From contig RXOD01004158.1 of assembly GCA_005223375.1 (NCBI GenBank), forward strand, positions 1-27,444: a DNA stretch of 27,444 nt, in the 5' to 3' direction. Both the position numbers and the translations under genes were made by a program. The notes beneath the pieces were generated by a model that was not told the DNA's origin, did not search any database, and saw only the letters and a program-made list of their open reading frames with translations. Positions 8,088-18,302 of the stretch are shown here, in pieces; positions within the stretch are counted from its first letter, which is position 1; each line of letters begins with the position of its first letter. Source of the DNA: Amoebophrya sp. AT5.2. Its lineage: Eukaryota; Sar; Dinophyceae; Syndiniales; Amoebophryaceae.

Positions 8088-9881
8088 ATGAAAATGATGG
8101 TTTGCCGTCGGCGATCCATAATGCGGCTACTGGCCGTGACGAACGCAGCGGTTCTAAGCACCAGAATCGCTGTCGCAACTGCAGCTGTTCTGAGGCCAGG
8201 CACTTCCTCTGGAACTGTCGTTCGCGACACGGACGACGTTGGGCAGGATCCTCTCAACCGCCTCGGTTCCATCGTGCACGACTCGATCGATAATTTCGGC
8301 GAGACTGCTACAGGAGGACACCAGGAACAGGTTCTGGGAGCTCCTCACCAGCCTGTGAAACGGGACCACTACTTGGCTGATCAGGGGTTTCCGCCGATGC
8401 TGGACGAGCCGCAGACGGAACGACAGGAAGAGGACAAGATGTCGGGGACGGGCACGGAACCAGAAGAGGAGATAAATGCAGGAGAATGGTGGTCCTCCTT
8501 CGCGGTCGAGGGGGGAGAAAGCGAGGAGGACGGCACGGCTCCCGGTCTCGAGGAATTTCATCGACAGCAGGAGGCGAAGCTGGCCATTGCCGCTAGGTAT
8601 GGCGGCCCCTGGTACGCCGAGTTGAAGCGAAAGCACCTCGGCGACCACGAAGACGAAAGGGCCGTACTTGGCACCCCTCCATCATTTCCATCATTTCTTG
8701 CGCGACAGCGTCCCCCGCTGGCAGACGAATTTATAGCGGGCCACGCAGCTGCAGTAGATGACCTCGAAGCCGACGACGGTTCCAGGAGAGCACATGATCT
8801 AGTAAAGAGTAACCAGCAGCAGCCGCTCCTCGAGGGGCGCGGAGCCGCATCGTATTTCGACGCTGCCAGAAGTCACTATCTATCTCAACCTCCTGCTGCT
8901 GTGCCGTACCTGCCGTACCTGAGCGACGACGTCCGTGCCTTCTGGGGGGAAAAAATCGTTGTGCCGACACCGCAGCGCGCTGAAAACCCCGCTCAGGAAG
9001 CAGTAGCGCACCTTTGCGGCAACACTCCGACGCCGGCCGAACCTCTGCTCGAAAAACTCCGCAATAACGACCAGGAACGAAAGGCGAGCGTGTCGTCCGA
9101 TGGTACTGACATTTTTTATCGTACTAATACTTCACTTTATCTTTGTCGTACTTGTACTATAAATGTAGTGTACACGTCGAATATGTTGCATCAGAAAAAT
9201 AAAGTGAAAGAATGCACTGTCCCTGTCGAAGAATCGAGTCGTGATCGAATGACTGAATATTCCAACACCTGGGAATTCACTTTGGCAGGCCAGAAGTCGG
9301 GTAGTGAGGGTCGGGATGCCCAATGCACGCCATCGACTGTTGCAAATGACGACGACGACGACTTCTATGTGGGGGGTGGCATGTCCGACGACGACATCAC
9401 CCGAAACAAGTTCGAGGAGCAGGAACCCGACGACTGGGGAGGACGCCCCTTTCGATTGGACGAACAAGGGACACTGCGAGGCGGGCAAGCTGACGAAAGA
9501 GATCCGCTCGCGTGGTCATATGCCGACGACCTGTGGTCGAGCAATTTCCTGGGTCCTCGGCCAGGAAGTACGCCAGTGGTACTAGAAAAAAGCGCGCGGC
9601 TGCCGGTGTCCAGCATGGAATCGGTCGTGCCAGAAGGAGGGACGAGCACATCGGGCGCCCTGGGCTCGCAGTCGAACGAGAGGAGCGCTCCAGATCAAAC
9701 AAGCGCTGAAGCTGGCGCTGCTGCGGATTTGAAGGAAGCGGATTTTGAGCAAGAGGAAGCAAAAGTTTTTTTCATGGATGAAGATGATGACCCCGAGTCG
9801 CAGCTTGATTTTGAGCGTTTCTATAGCCGTGATGGTCCGATGATCCACTATTTTTCCCCTCCGGAGTCGGAGTCGGAGTGA
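8088..9881 (+). CDS. Acidic protein with possible signal peptide, unknown family
   Basis: The frame is open for 597 codons from ATG 8088 (AAAAATGAAAATGATGG) to TGA at 9879-9881. The first 35 residues have basic residues (CRRRS) followed by a moderately hydrophobic stretch ending near AVATAAVLRPG, compatible with a signal peptide or anchor. The body is strongly acidic and low in order, with runs such as DDDDDFYVGGGMSDDD and a C-terminus of repeated ES pairs. Short ordered blocks contain Trp and Tyr (GGPWYAELKRKHLGDHEDER; PYLPYLSDDVRAFWGEK). No catalytic motif is visible. A 111-base AT-rich block at 9105-9215, with Cys/Ile/Tyr-rich translation unlike its surroundings, is probably an unremoved intron; excluding it gives a 560-residue protein. 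The function is unknown; a secreted or vesicle-lumen acidic protein is one possibility. Confidence 0.7.
   Translation: MKMMVCRRRSIMRLLAVTNAAVLSTRIAVATAAVLRPGTSSGTVVRDTDDVGQDPLNRLGSIVHDSIDNFGETATGGHQEQVLGAPHQPVKRDHYLADQGFPPMLDEPQTERQEEDKMSGTGTEPEEEINAGEWWSSFAVEGGESEEDGTAPGLEEFHRQQEAKLAIAARYGGPWYAELKRKHLGDHEDERAVLGTPPSFPSFLARQRPPLADEFIAGHAAAVDDLEADDGSRRAHDLVKSNQQQPLLEGRGAASYFDAARSHYLSQPPAAVPYLPYLSDDVRAFWGEKIVVPTPQRAENPAQEAVAHLCGNTPTPAEPLLEKLRNNDQERKASVSSDGTDIFYRTNTSLYLCRTCTINVVYTSNMLHQKNKVKECTVPVEESSRDRMTEYSNTWEFTLAGQKSGSEGRDAQCTPSTVANDDDDDFYVGGGMSDDDITRNKFEEQEPDDWGGRPFRLDEQGTLRGGQADERDPLAWSYADDLWSSNFLGPRPGSTPVVLEKSARLPVSSMESVVPEGGTSTSGALGSQSNERSAPDQTSAEAGAAADLKEADFEQEEAKVFFMDEDDDPESQLDFERFYSRDGPMIHYFSPPESESE
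9105..9215 (+). other. Probable in-frame intron with inverted repeats
   Basis: The block is AT-rich inside a GC-rich acidic ORF. It contains a perfect 10-bp inverted repeat, TTCACTTTAT at 9131-9140 and ATAAAGTGAA at 9199-9208. The tetramer ACTG at 9105-9108 recurs at 9216-9219, 111 bases on, in the same codon phase, so excision between the copies leaves DGT joined to VPVEES. A GT-AG alternative exists (GTACTG at 9103 to AAAG at 9204 or 9210, both multiples of 3) but would need a non-CAG acceptor, unlike all other introns here. Exact borders are therefore open. Confidence 0.5.
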
Positions 9882-10340
9882 TCATCGTCTATTTTGAAAA
9901 ACCTTCTTCATACATCCGCCTAAGTACTTACTTACTCTGAAAATTTCAGATGAAGTTTTATTTGATGGGGACGATCGGATGCGATGCTGGCGAGTTTGCG
10001 AAAATTGGGTTTTGGCGGAAACCTGTTGATTGTGAGCGATCGAGGCGATGCAGTCTGTATGCGGCGGCCTCCGACGAGGAATTGCTAATATTCTTGCATT
10101 ATATACAAAGCTAAAGTACCATGGGGGCCGCGCCAGCTAATTTTACTGTCATGAACATGATCCTGCTGGGGCTCTCGGTCAGTCTCTACGCTTAGCTCTA
10201 GCCTTAGTCCTAGAGCCCTTCCGACTGGTCCTGGTAGCTTCTCCCTCGTGTGCTCTGCCAATCAAACTGTAGGAGAGTCAGTGCTCCTCTCAATGTCCGC
10301 TGCCGCAGCCTACGAGGACAAGAATATCGTGGATCTTCAT
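9882..10340. other. Spacer with two tiny ORFs
   Basis: Directly downstream of the acidic gene is the palindrome-containing CTAAGTACTTAC (9920-9931), shared with an intron at 22616-22627. ATG 10121 sits in an excellent start context (ACCATGG) but opens only 24 codons of hydrophobic sequence ending at TAG 10193-10195. Nothing else is supported. Confidence 0.4.
9950..10114 (+). CDS. Small ORF, 54 codons, doubtful
   Basis: ATG 9950 immediately follows TTTCAG, and the frame runs 54 codons to TAA. The translation is mixed and includes Trp and Cys (KIGFWRKPVDCERSRRC). The +1 frame after the same acceptor also reads well (DEVLFDGDD, then MRCWRVCENWVLAETC to TGA), so this may be a terminal exon of the upstream gene in another phase. 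I could not find a donor of matching phase near 9881. Confidence 0.18.
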   Translation: MKFYLMGTIGCDAGEFAKIGFWRKPVDCERSRRCSLYAAASDEELLIFLHYIQS

Positions 10341-11156
10341 CTACTTTTGAAGACATATAGAGTGCCATGAAGGGAACGAGATGCACGTGCACGAGCATAA
10401 AAAAATGTACAAATTAGGCCATCTCATGTGTCTCTTAACAGAGTAGTGTGGAGAAATTTCGCAGTACCTGCCAGTAACTACTCTCTCAGCCTCCCCCCGC
10501 AAACGTTGTCCATTTGCATTGGTATTGCCACCGAATGGCACTGCACAAAGAAAGTCGTAGCTAGTGACAATTATCGTACTACCTAGAGAGTAACCGGAAT
10601 CAATTGGATGAACATGAAATTGAAGCAAATGTCAGTAGACGATGAGACTATATTCAATTATAGGCAAGCGCAAGGAAAGCTCCTGCGTGAACTACAGCCA
10701 ATCGGATTTCGTGCCTGCATGCAGGTTCGCGGGTGAAGTGCAGAAACTAACTCGCGAAACACTTTGTCAACCCATTTCCACTGACGTATAGGTACACACT
10801 TCCGCTTTTGACGATGAACTGAATTAAAAATTCGAAGGACGACCTCCCAGTCGCACAGTGCCGTAGTGATGTTGTGGGGCGTCACTGATGCGCGCAAACA
10901 TGTTCTCCGGGCGACGTGGATCACTCACGATTAGTGGGGTACTTACGTGCTAAAGCAAGATGGGCTTAAGTACCCATAGCCCATGAACATGATCCCGTGG
11001 TTGCCAATGCCATTTCTTCTGGATCCGCTTGAGCAGGTCCGCAACACCGATTTTCGTGCTTGAAAATGCTATGCCTCCCCGTTTCTTCGTGTGTCCGCAA
11101 GGATGTTTCTGTCGTTCACCCAGGCGACCCTTCTGGTTCTGAAGAGACGCGGTGTC
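10341..11156 (-). pseudogene. Possible degraded minus-strand coding relic
   Basis: Read on the - strand, successive stretches look protein-coding but are broken by stops and frame changes. From 11153 downward a frame gives GVADLLKRIQKKWHWQPRD and continues to a TAG near 10952. The same frame continues after that stop (VSDPRRPENMFARISDAPQ) until a TAA near 10822, after which other frames become open (VDKVFRELVSALHPRT; then TSYDFLCAVPFGGNTNANGQ down to about 10400). No domain is recognised. It could be a decayed transposon ORF, a minus-strand gene with very short introns, or fortuitous openness. Confidence 0.25.
10937..10975. repeat. Perfect 9-bp hairpin
   Basis: GGGTACTTA (10937-10945) and TAAGTACCC (10967-10975) are perfect reverse complements separated by 21 nt. 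It lies in the non-genic stretch upstream of UGGT. The arms share the TAAGTA/TACTTA core with the AAGTACTT motifs seen elsewhere in the window. Confidence 0.5.
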
Positions 11157-11386
11157 TCGATCGTGTAAGTATAGGAGTCGTGCGAAACGGGATCCCTGAG
11201 ATCGCGCTGCAAATGCAAAGTCAGTCAATCGTGCCACAGTTGTTGTGTAGACGCAGAACCGAAATACAGTGCGGGCTACAACGGTATTCGCAGTGGACGT
11301 AAAAAGCATTTTCACTACACTGACTAGTCGTTCGCAGCGCCAACCACAACCTGTACCATAGTACGGCAAGAGAGAGCCTCGGTGAG

Positions 11387-14300
11387 ATGGTTGCTTCGCG
11401 GACACGAGGGTTGTCCCCCTCGCGGACACTTGTAAGCGTTGTGGTCCTTCTCCTTGTGTTGTTGGATCGTCTCGCGCTCGCAGCGGGAAGTGCTACAACG
11501 AGAACAACCGCTGTGGACGTGCAGCTGCGAACGTCGTGGCCATCGGTGTCCAGACAGGCGAAGGCCCTCGAGTATCTTCGCGAGTTCGGCGATGCGGAGC
11601 GCTATCTGCGAAAGCTCACGCCCAAGCGTGACGTCGTAGTCGATGACGGCCTTGCTCCGTTTCTGAAGAACGCGCATACACGAAATTTTGCGAAGATAGT
11701 GATGGCGAATCACTACCACTCGCCGCGAATTGAAATGTTGAAGAGCATAGAACGAAAGCACCGGGAGGAGTTCCTGGGCGAAAATGCGTGCCGAGCGTGG
11801 TGGGTGCTCCTTCCAGGCGGAACGGGCACGTGCGACTTGGCGACGCTGCAGGGTCTCGGAGTCGAGAAAGCCAACCTCGGAGAGGGAAAGCAGGCGAAAG
11901 CGTACCCGAGTACGGCTTTCGATCTCGTTTTAGCTGACTACACACCAGAAAACGCCAACGCCAGAAAGGCGACGCCAGTGGCCAGCAGTGTGGCGATTCT
12001 GTACCTCGACTTAGGAGCGGGAAATTCTGCGCTCACCGGGTGGGCGAGCGCGAGCGCGAGGGCCACACCAGCCGCAGAAGTAGACATCATGATCAGGAAT
12101 CACGACGACCTGGTTGACTTCCTGCGTTCCGCGGTTGCACGGCGCCTGCAGTGCAAGCTGGTGTTTCGGCACGCAGACTCGTTGGGTTCGTCTGCAGCCT
12201 CGAGCCTCCCGGTGCCACGCGTTGCAACATCGGAAACCTACGTATCGGATAACGACCTGCTCGGCGGATACGGGGTCCGACTAATGGTAAAGAACACCGA
12301 GTACAAGGCGGACGCGAGCGCGCTGGCCGCAGAGTCCACGAAACTTCAGTACTACCCGCGCCTCGGCCTGGACTTCGCCGACTACTTGGTGCACCACGCA
12401 GGAGCAAAAACAACTTCAACTTCATCTGCGAAACTACACAAGGACCACAACAAGCACGACGTCATCAATGTCCTCCGGGACGTGTCGCAGAACTTCCCGG
12501 AGCGGACGGCGGAGCTGTTCTCGCGAATCAAAAGTACGCTAAACCGGCAAATCGCGTTCTCGAAGGAGCACAAGGTGGGGGCGGCGGTGGAAGAAGTAGG
12601 CGCCTCGGAGTCGGAGGACGAGCAGTTGGAGGAGTTGGACGATGAGACGGACTCGGCGGCGGAATCGGCGGTGAGGCACTTGCGCAGGCAGCTGGGCATT
12701 CGGGCAAACTTCGCGTTGATGACGCTGAATGGCCGGTTGTTTGAGCTGAACCAGTCGGGGCTGGGGGTGTATCCGCTTATACAAACCTTGTTACCGGTTT
12801 TCCAGGCCTTGGAAAGGCTGGAACGCGTGCTGATCGACGACGGGAAGGAGATTATATCAAAGGAGATTATATCAATGAAGCTGCTTCTGCCGCACGACGC
12901 CCACCGGCAGTCCGGGAACGCGCACACGTCCAAGTTCGACTTCTGGTGGTTGCTGGAACAATCGAATGGGAATGCGATCCCAGCTGTGTACAAGGTGCAA
13001 ACCGACCCGAAGGTACTCGACGGCCGAGTAACGAAGAACGGCGAGAAGCAGGCGCCGTGGTCGGACGAGTGGGAGGCGCTAGAGCCGGAAAACCCGATGA
13101 TGGGCGGCGGGATGTATGGTATGATGATGCATCCCGGGATGTTCGGGGGCCCTCCGCCCGCGCCTGAAATTGCCCTTCCGCTGGTGCATTTAGTGTATGT
13201 GTTGGACGCGGTGTTCCTGAAGCAGTTGAAAGTGGGAATCGAAGTGCTGCGGATGCAGCCGTCGCCTACGAACGTCTACTTCCTGCTGGTCAGTGAGGGC
13301 GTCGGGGGGAGCGAGGTCAGTGGGGGTCTAGGCAGCGATACGGCTAGGGAGGAAGAAGCGTTTTCGGAGTACGCGTGGCCAAAACTTCTGAGTGTAACGG
13401 AGAGTGAAAGCGCGAGCGAAGCGGCGCAAAAGCGCGAGTACAGCTGTCTGCTGGAGAAGACGCGGAAGGCAGTGGCCGCCGGTTTCTACAGGATTCTGCG
13501 AGGACGAGGTTCTAGTACAACAAAGGAAGGCGAAGGCGAAGGCGAAGGCGGAGGCACGGATGATGCCGGAGCACAGAAGCGGCGAAAGCAGGCGGCATTG
13601 TTTCTCCGGGATGTCGTAGAGGATGAAGTGCTCCAGCGCGAAGTCTTCGACCTAACAGCGGATCCGAACGAGGAAGGGGGCAAAGACAACTCAGAGAGCG
13701 AACAAGAGGCGCAGATGAAGATGCTGCGGCAGCTGCTCGGTGGTGGCGCCGATCTGGGGGGCGGCGCCGAAGAGACGAAGGAGGAACCAACAAGAGTCGT
13801 CCTCCCGCGCACGACCTCCTTTTCGTGCAAGCGGGACGGGGAAAAAGTTTTGGAGTCGCTCGAAAAAATTTTTGTGAAGAGGCTGGTGCAGGAGGCTGCA
13901 GAGATCATGACCACGCATGCAGCGGGGGACAAGGCCGAGCAGAGGACGTCGAAAAACAAGCTCTCCGACGAAGAGAAGAAGAATCGAGCGCTGCTGTTCC
14001 GGGAAGAAGTTCTTCAAATGGCCGGAAAAAGGCAACTTCCGCAGAACATCGCGAACCTACCGGTCCCGACTTTGTTGTACAACGGCGTGGTTTACGGGAC
14101 GGACGCCGAGGTTTTCGAGGCGAAGGCCGTACTCCAGCAGCGAGCCGCCGCGTACCACGCCGACCTGAGCCAGAAGCTGCAGCGCGCGCTCGAGGCTGAC
14201 GGGGCGGAAGCAGAAATCTTGAACGCCGGCGAGAAGGAGCAGCGAGCGGCAAACATCGAAAAATGGATGCGCGAAACCAACAGGGGAGGGCTGCAGAAGC

Positions 14301-17300
14301 GATTGCTGGCACATCACCCGCAATTGACGCAGGTAGTATGATACTCTAGTAGTCCGTAAGAAGTATTTGCCGTCGTCCTCGCTACTAGATCATGAATTTG
14401 TAGTATTTGTGCTGCACCTGCAGGTTGACGCTTCCCTTTACTGAATCTCAATTCGTCGATTTCCCTCCACGGACAGGACCTTGTGACTGGCGACAGCGAC
14501 GGCGACGAGCAGGGCGGTGGCAAGTCCGGGAAAGGCAAGGAGGCGCCACAAGAGGGGGCTACGAGCGCGAGTGACCGCGACCGCGAAAAGAAGTCCACCT
14601 GGAAGCAGCTTGACATACCAAACGAGTTCAGCTTCCTCCGATATAGTAATCCCCGCGCCCGCCCGCGCCCTTCACCTTCCCCTGCATCGAATGTCAGCGC
14701 GCAAGAGCAACCGGAAGCGTCCACTTCTGCCTACTACCACATCTTTTTCTTGTCGGACGAGAGCCAGCTCCATTTGCTGAAGCTGGATTCGGACCGCACG
14801 CAGCTGCCCCTCCTGAAGCGCTCGCGCGTGGGGTTCGTCTTTGTCGGCGACGACCTGTGGAATAAACACGGCGAAGATTTTTTCGCAAGCAGATTCGAAG
14901 AGATCGAAGAACTCGAAGGCCGCGAGGCGGGGGCGGGGGCCACGACAGGGGGGGACCACAAGAAAAACCGGAAGAAAAGGAAGAAGAAGTTCTTGGAGAA
15001 AATGCGGGACGTGAACGATGCGTTGGCTGCGCAGATGCAGCAGCTGAAGGTCGACTGGAAGAAGATCGTAACAAACGACGCACGTGCCAATGGGGGAAGC
15101 AACAGCAAGCAGCCGGGGATATTAACGCTGGAAGAACAGGTTCAAAGTGCAAAAGAATCTGCGAAAGTCACGCGATGGTGGTGCAATGGGCGAGTCGTGG
15201 ACCTTCTCAATTATGCGACCCAAGCAGGAAACATAATGAATCAAAAGCTTTCTGCCGCGCACCTGCGGACGCTCGAGGTGTTACTTCCAGAGCCGGTCGG
15301 GGCGCTCCATGAGCTGAACGCAGGGCAACCGGGAGTTCTTCTTTCCGACCCCCGTGTCGCTCAGGTGAACGCGATCCGGAACGAATTTTTCGCGGCCGCA
15401 ACGGAGGGTGGCCGATTCGCCAACCTGGATTCTCTCACCGAGCACGTGCCGGACGCACTGAAAATCGTGTTGCCCCCACCAACCCCGTCCATCCCTCCCC
15501 TGTTCCGAGTGTCCGCGTGCCTCGACCCGCTTTCGGAGGAGATGCAGATTTTCTCCGAGGTGGTGGGTGGCTTGCTCGCCGCGATGTTTCCGACCGAGAT
15601 AACGCTGGTGCTGAACCCCACGGAGAAGTACGACAAACCTCCCCTGACGAACTACTATCGCCAGGTGATCCTGAGACAGGACCACGATGAAAGTGCTGAA
15701 ACTGAGACTAAAAGTAGGGGGGCAAGCAGTAGCAGCCACCTTGAGATCGGACGGCCCAACGTGCTCTCTTTGCAGCTGGAGGTGCCGGACACTTGGCTGG
15801 TGTCGTCGACGGAGGCCGAAGCTGACTTCGATAATCTGATCGTGACAGGAGCTACAAATACAACAATAACCGGTGTGTTCGAGCTGTCCCGCATGTACAT
15901 GGAGGGCCAAGCGTGGGTGCAACCCGAGCTTCCGGACGAAATGAAGGCGTTCAGCGGGTTCTTCATGCCGCGCAAAATCCCTGCCGCCGGCGTTGAGCTC
16001 GGCATTTTCGAGTCTGGCGGGGCACCAGCTCCAGCTGCAGAAGTAGAGGCATCGGGCGGCGTGTCGGAGGAGAGAAGAAGTAAGCCTCGAAGTAGCGACA
16101 GCGAGCGCGACTCGCGCTCGGCGGACGGGGTGTTGAAGTCGGACGCGCGGGTACTGCGCAACCTGGCGTATTTTCAGCTCGCGGCGAATCCCGGGATGTA
16201 CTCGATCAAGCTGCTCTCCGCCCACGGCACGACGGAGAAATACGAGCTGACGTCGGCGCCGTTTTTGACGGTAGATAGCTTCATCACTCCGCCGTACACG
16301 ATCAACGTGCGGGAGAAGGACGAATGGCGAGCGAAACAACAGGTGGTGGAGGAGCAGCTGCGGCTGGCGGGAACAGAAGGGGGGAAAGAAGGAAATCATG
16401 GTGGTGCAGAAGATGATGATGTTGGAAACTACGAGAGGGGAGATTCATCGGATTCGTCTCCGAGTGCTGCGGACAGTGGTCGTGCCGACGACGAGGAGAA
16501 GAAGGGGGACGCGGGCGTAGGCGGCACGATCCTGAGCGCACTGCAGTCCGGTTGGGAGGCAATCTCGGGCACAGGACGAGCCGCGGTTGCAGGGGCTTCG
16601 GATTCCTCGGCTGTCGGAGGTTCTGACCAGAGCGCCCCCTCCGCTGCAGGCCCGCTCGAGGTCCCCCAGCCCGTGACGCAGGAGAAAGCCCCCACGCACC
16701 AGAGAAATCCCCCGCCGCCATCAAAGAGACCACTACATTGGGAAAAGAACGAGAAGAAAGAAGCCACCGTCCACATTTTCTCCGTCGCGAGCGGGCACCT
16801 GTATGAGAAGCTGCTCTCCATCATGATTCTTTCCGTGCGCAACCACACGACCGCCCCGTTGCACTTCTGGCTGATGGACCAGTTTTTGTCCCCCCGTTTC
16901 AAGCACTCTTTCATCCCGGCCTTCGCCAAAAAGCACGACTTCGCGTACACCTTCATCTCGTACAAATGGCCCTCGTGGCTGAACCCGCAGTCGGAGAAAC
17001 AGCGTCTGATCTGGGCGTACAAGATCTTGTTTCTGGACGTCTTCTTCCCGCTGGACGTGGAGCGGATCGTCTTCGTGGACGCGGACCAGATCGTGCGGGC
17101 AGACGTGCGGGAACTGCGGGATCTTGACATGGGCTCGCACGTATACGGCTTCACCCCAATGGGGTTACGGCGAGAGGAACGATTTTTTCGGGGGCATTGA
17201 TGTTCTGGTGCGAAGATGGTGGTCTTGTATGTAACTTCTCTCCGATATTAATAGATACGATCAGGCGGCCCCCTTGCCCAGGGTTTCGCTCGTTCTCTTG

Positions 17301-18302
17301 AGTACGTCATCGCATATTTTGTCTTTTGTCTCGTACTCCTCGGGCTCATTGACATTGTGGAGCGAGGGAGGGGAAGCGCCGCGAATTGACAGCCAGGAGG
17401 CACTACCAGGAATTTGTTTGCGTTGTCTCGTATAATTTCGTGTTGTGTAGTTTCGTCTCGTGTTCGGTTTCAGTAGCTAGTGCCAGAAATGCCGCCAAAA
17501 ATAGGTTTTTCACCCCTCTAATGGGGGACTCGAACCAGCTGACGGAGGGGTTCCGGTTTTGGAAGCAGGGCTACTGGAAGAAGCACCTAGAGGGAAAGCC
17601 ATACCACATCTCGGCGCTCTTCGTGGTGAACCTCAAGCTATTCAGAGAAAGTACGGAAATTTGCTATTTTTTGTTGCTTTGCCGAGATAGTAGAATGTGC
17701 TAACGTTAGCGCTACAACTTTGTTGTTCCTAGGTAGAAGGAGAGCGAGACGCGTCTTTCGGAGGACCTTGAGCGTATGACCTAGTGCTAGAAGATCTCAC
17801 TAATAATATCGCGGGAGGGCACTTCTAGTTTTGGTTTTGGCTTTGCTGCACTTCTAGTTCTTCTTTTTCATTATCTGTTTTTCACAAGCATCAGCGAATT
17901 GATTCTAACCCCGGCATTACAGAAGCGTCCGGCGACGAGCTTCGGCAAATTTACAACCAGCTGTCGCGGGACCCCAATTCCCTCGCCAACCTGGACCAGG
18001 ACCTGCCGAATTTCGCGCAGCACTCCCTGCCCATATTCTCGCTGCCGAAGGAGTGGCTCTGGTGCGAAACGTGGTGCAGCTCGGAGGAGCTCCCGAGCGC
18101 GAAGACCATCGACTTGTGCCAGAACCCGCTGACGAAAGAGCCGAAGCTGACGATGGCGCGGCGGATCGCTCCGGAGTGGAGCGTGTACCACGACGAAGTA
18201 GTAGCGCTACAGCAGGAGCTCAAAGGAAATCGTGGGGGAGAACCGGAGAACACGACGTCGACGGCCACAAACTCGCTAGATAGGAAACGGGAGGAACTGT
18301 AG
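11387..18302 (+). CDS. UGGT: UDP-glucose:glycoprotein glucosyltransferase, four exons
   Basis: The enzyme re-glucosylates misfolded N-glycoproteins in the ER lumen so that the calnexin/calreticulin cycle retains them. Exons are 11387-14332, 14477-17164, 17527-17650 and 17923-18302, giving 2045 residues; phases agree throughout. Residues 1-33 form a signal peptide ([20 protein letters not shown]). The thioredoxin-like folding-sensor region fills most of residues 50-1700. The GT24 catalytic domain starts near residue 1748 ([20 protein letters not shown]) and contains the DAD motif (FVDADQ, Asp about 1850 and 1852) and the family blocks [31 protein letters not shown] and AKTIDLC. The protein ends in REEL, a KDEL-type retention signal also used by animal UGGTs. 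It is about 500 residues longer than the roughly 1550 usual in animals, because of low-complexity acidic, Ser and Gly insertions (for example GEGEGEGGG and the 1600-1740 linker). Intron 2 (17165-17526) is non-canonical; introns 1 and 3 are GT-CAG. Confidence 0.95.
12845..12874 (+). repeat. 15-bp in-frame tandem duplication inside UGGT
   Basis: AAGGAGATTATATCA occurs twice in immediate succession (12845-12859 and 12860-12874). It adds a second KEIIS pentapeptide without disturbing the frame. It is a recent-looking slippage event within the sensor region. Confidence 0.85.
17165..17526 (+). other. Non-canonical intron bounded by direct repeat
   Basis: Protein alignment to the conserved UGGT block requires removing exactly 362 nt so that YGFTPMG joins [17 protein letters not shown]. 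The junction lies in the 7-bp direct repeat AATGGGG (17158-17164 and 17520-17526), so the cut can slide by seven positions; none gives GT-AG (options include GT...GG and AT...TA). The repeat is really longer: TTCACCCCAATGGGG on the left and TTCACCCCTCTAATGGGG on the right. Inside the ends is an imperfect inverted repeat (17182-17208 against 17483-17502: ATTTTT, GG, CATT, TCTGG). A GT-AG alternative (17164 to CAG at 17486) is in frame but inserts 15 residues into the catalytic block. Confidence 0.75.
17819..17859 (+). repeat. 12-bp direct repeat in UGGT intron 3
   Basis: GCACTTCTAGTT occurs at 17819-17830 and 17848-17859, within the 272-nt intron 17651-17922. That intron has a good branch-like TTCTAAC 18 nt before its TTACAG acceptor. 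Confidence 0.6.

Noticed and set aside
9103..9194. GT-CAG intron from 9103 to 9194 in the acidic gene
   Set aside because: Its length is 92 nt and it would shift the downstream frame, which is clearly coding in the unshifted phase.
10121..10195. 24-codon hydrophobic ORF in a strong start context
   Set aside because: Too short to support as a gene, and no downstream exon with matching phase was found.
10150..10995. 14-bp repeat CATGAACATGATCC at 10150 and 10982 as element ends
   Set aside because: About one chance 14-mer pair is expected in a window of this size. The coding-like relic extends past the right copy, so they do not bracket it.
17165..17486. Canonical GT-AG alternative for UGGT intron 2
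   Set aside because: It is in frame but inserts 15 residues in the middle of the conserved YG-TP...DS...RFWK block, whose spacing matches known UGGTs exactly if the 362-nt repeat-bounded removal is used. It is kept only as the alternative that cDNA must exclude.
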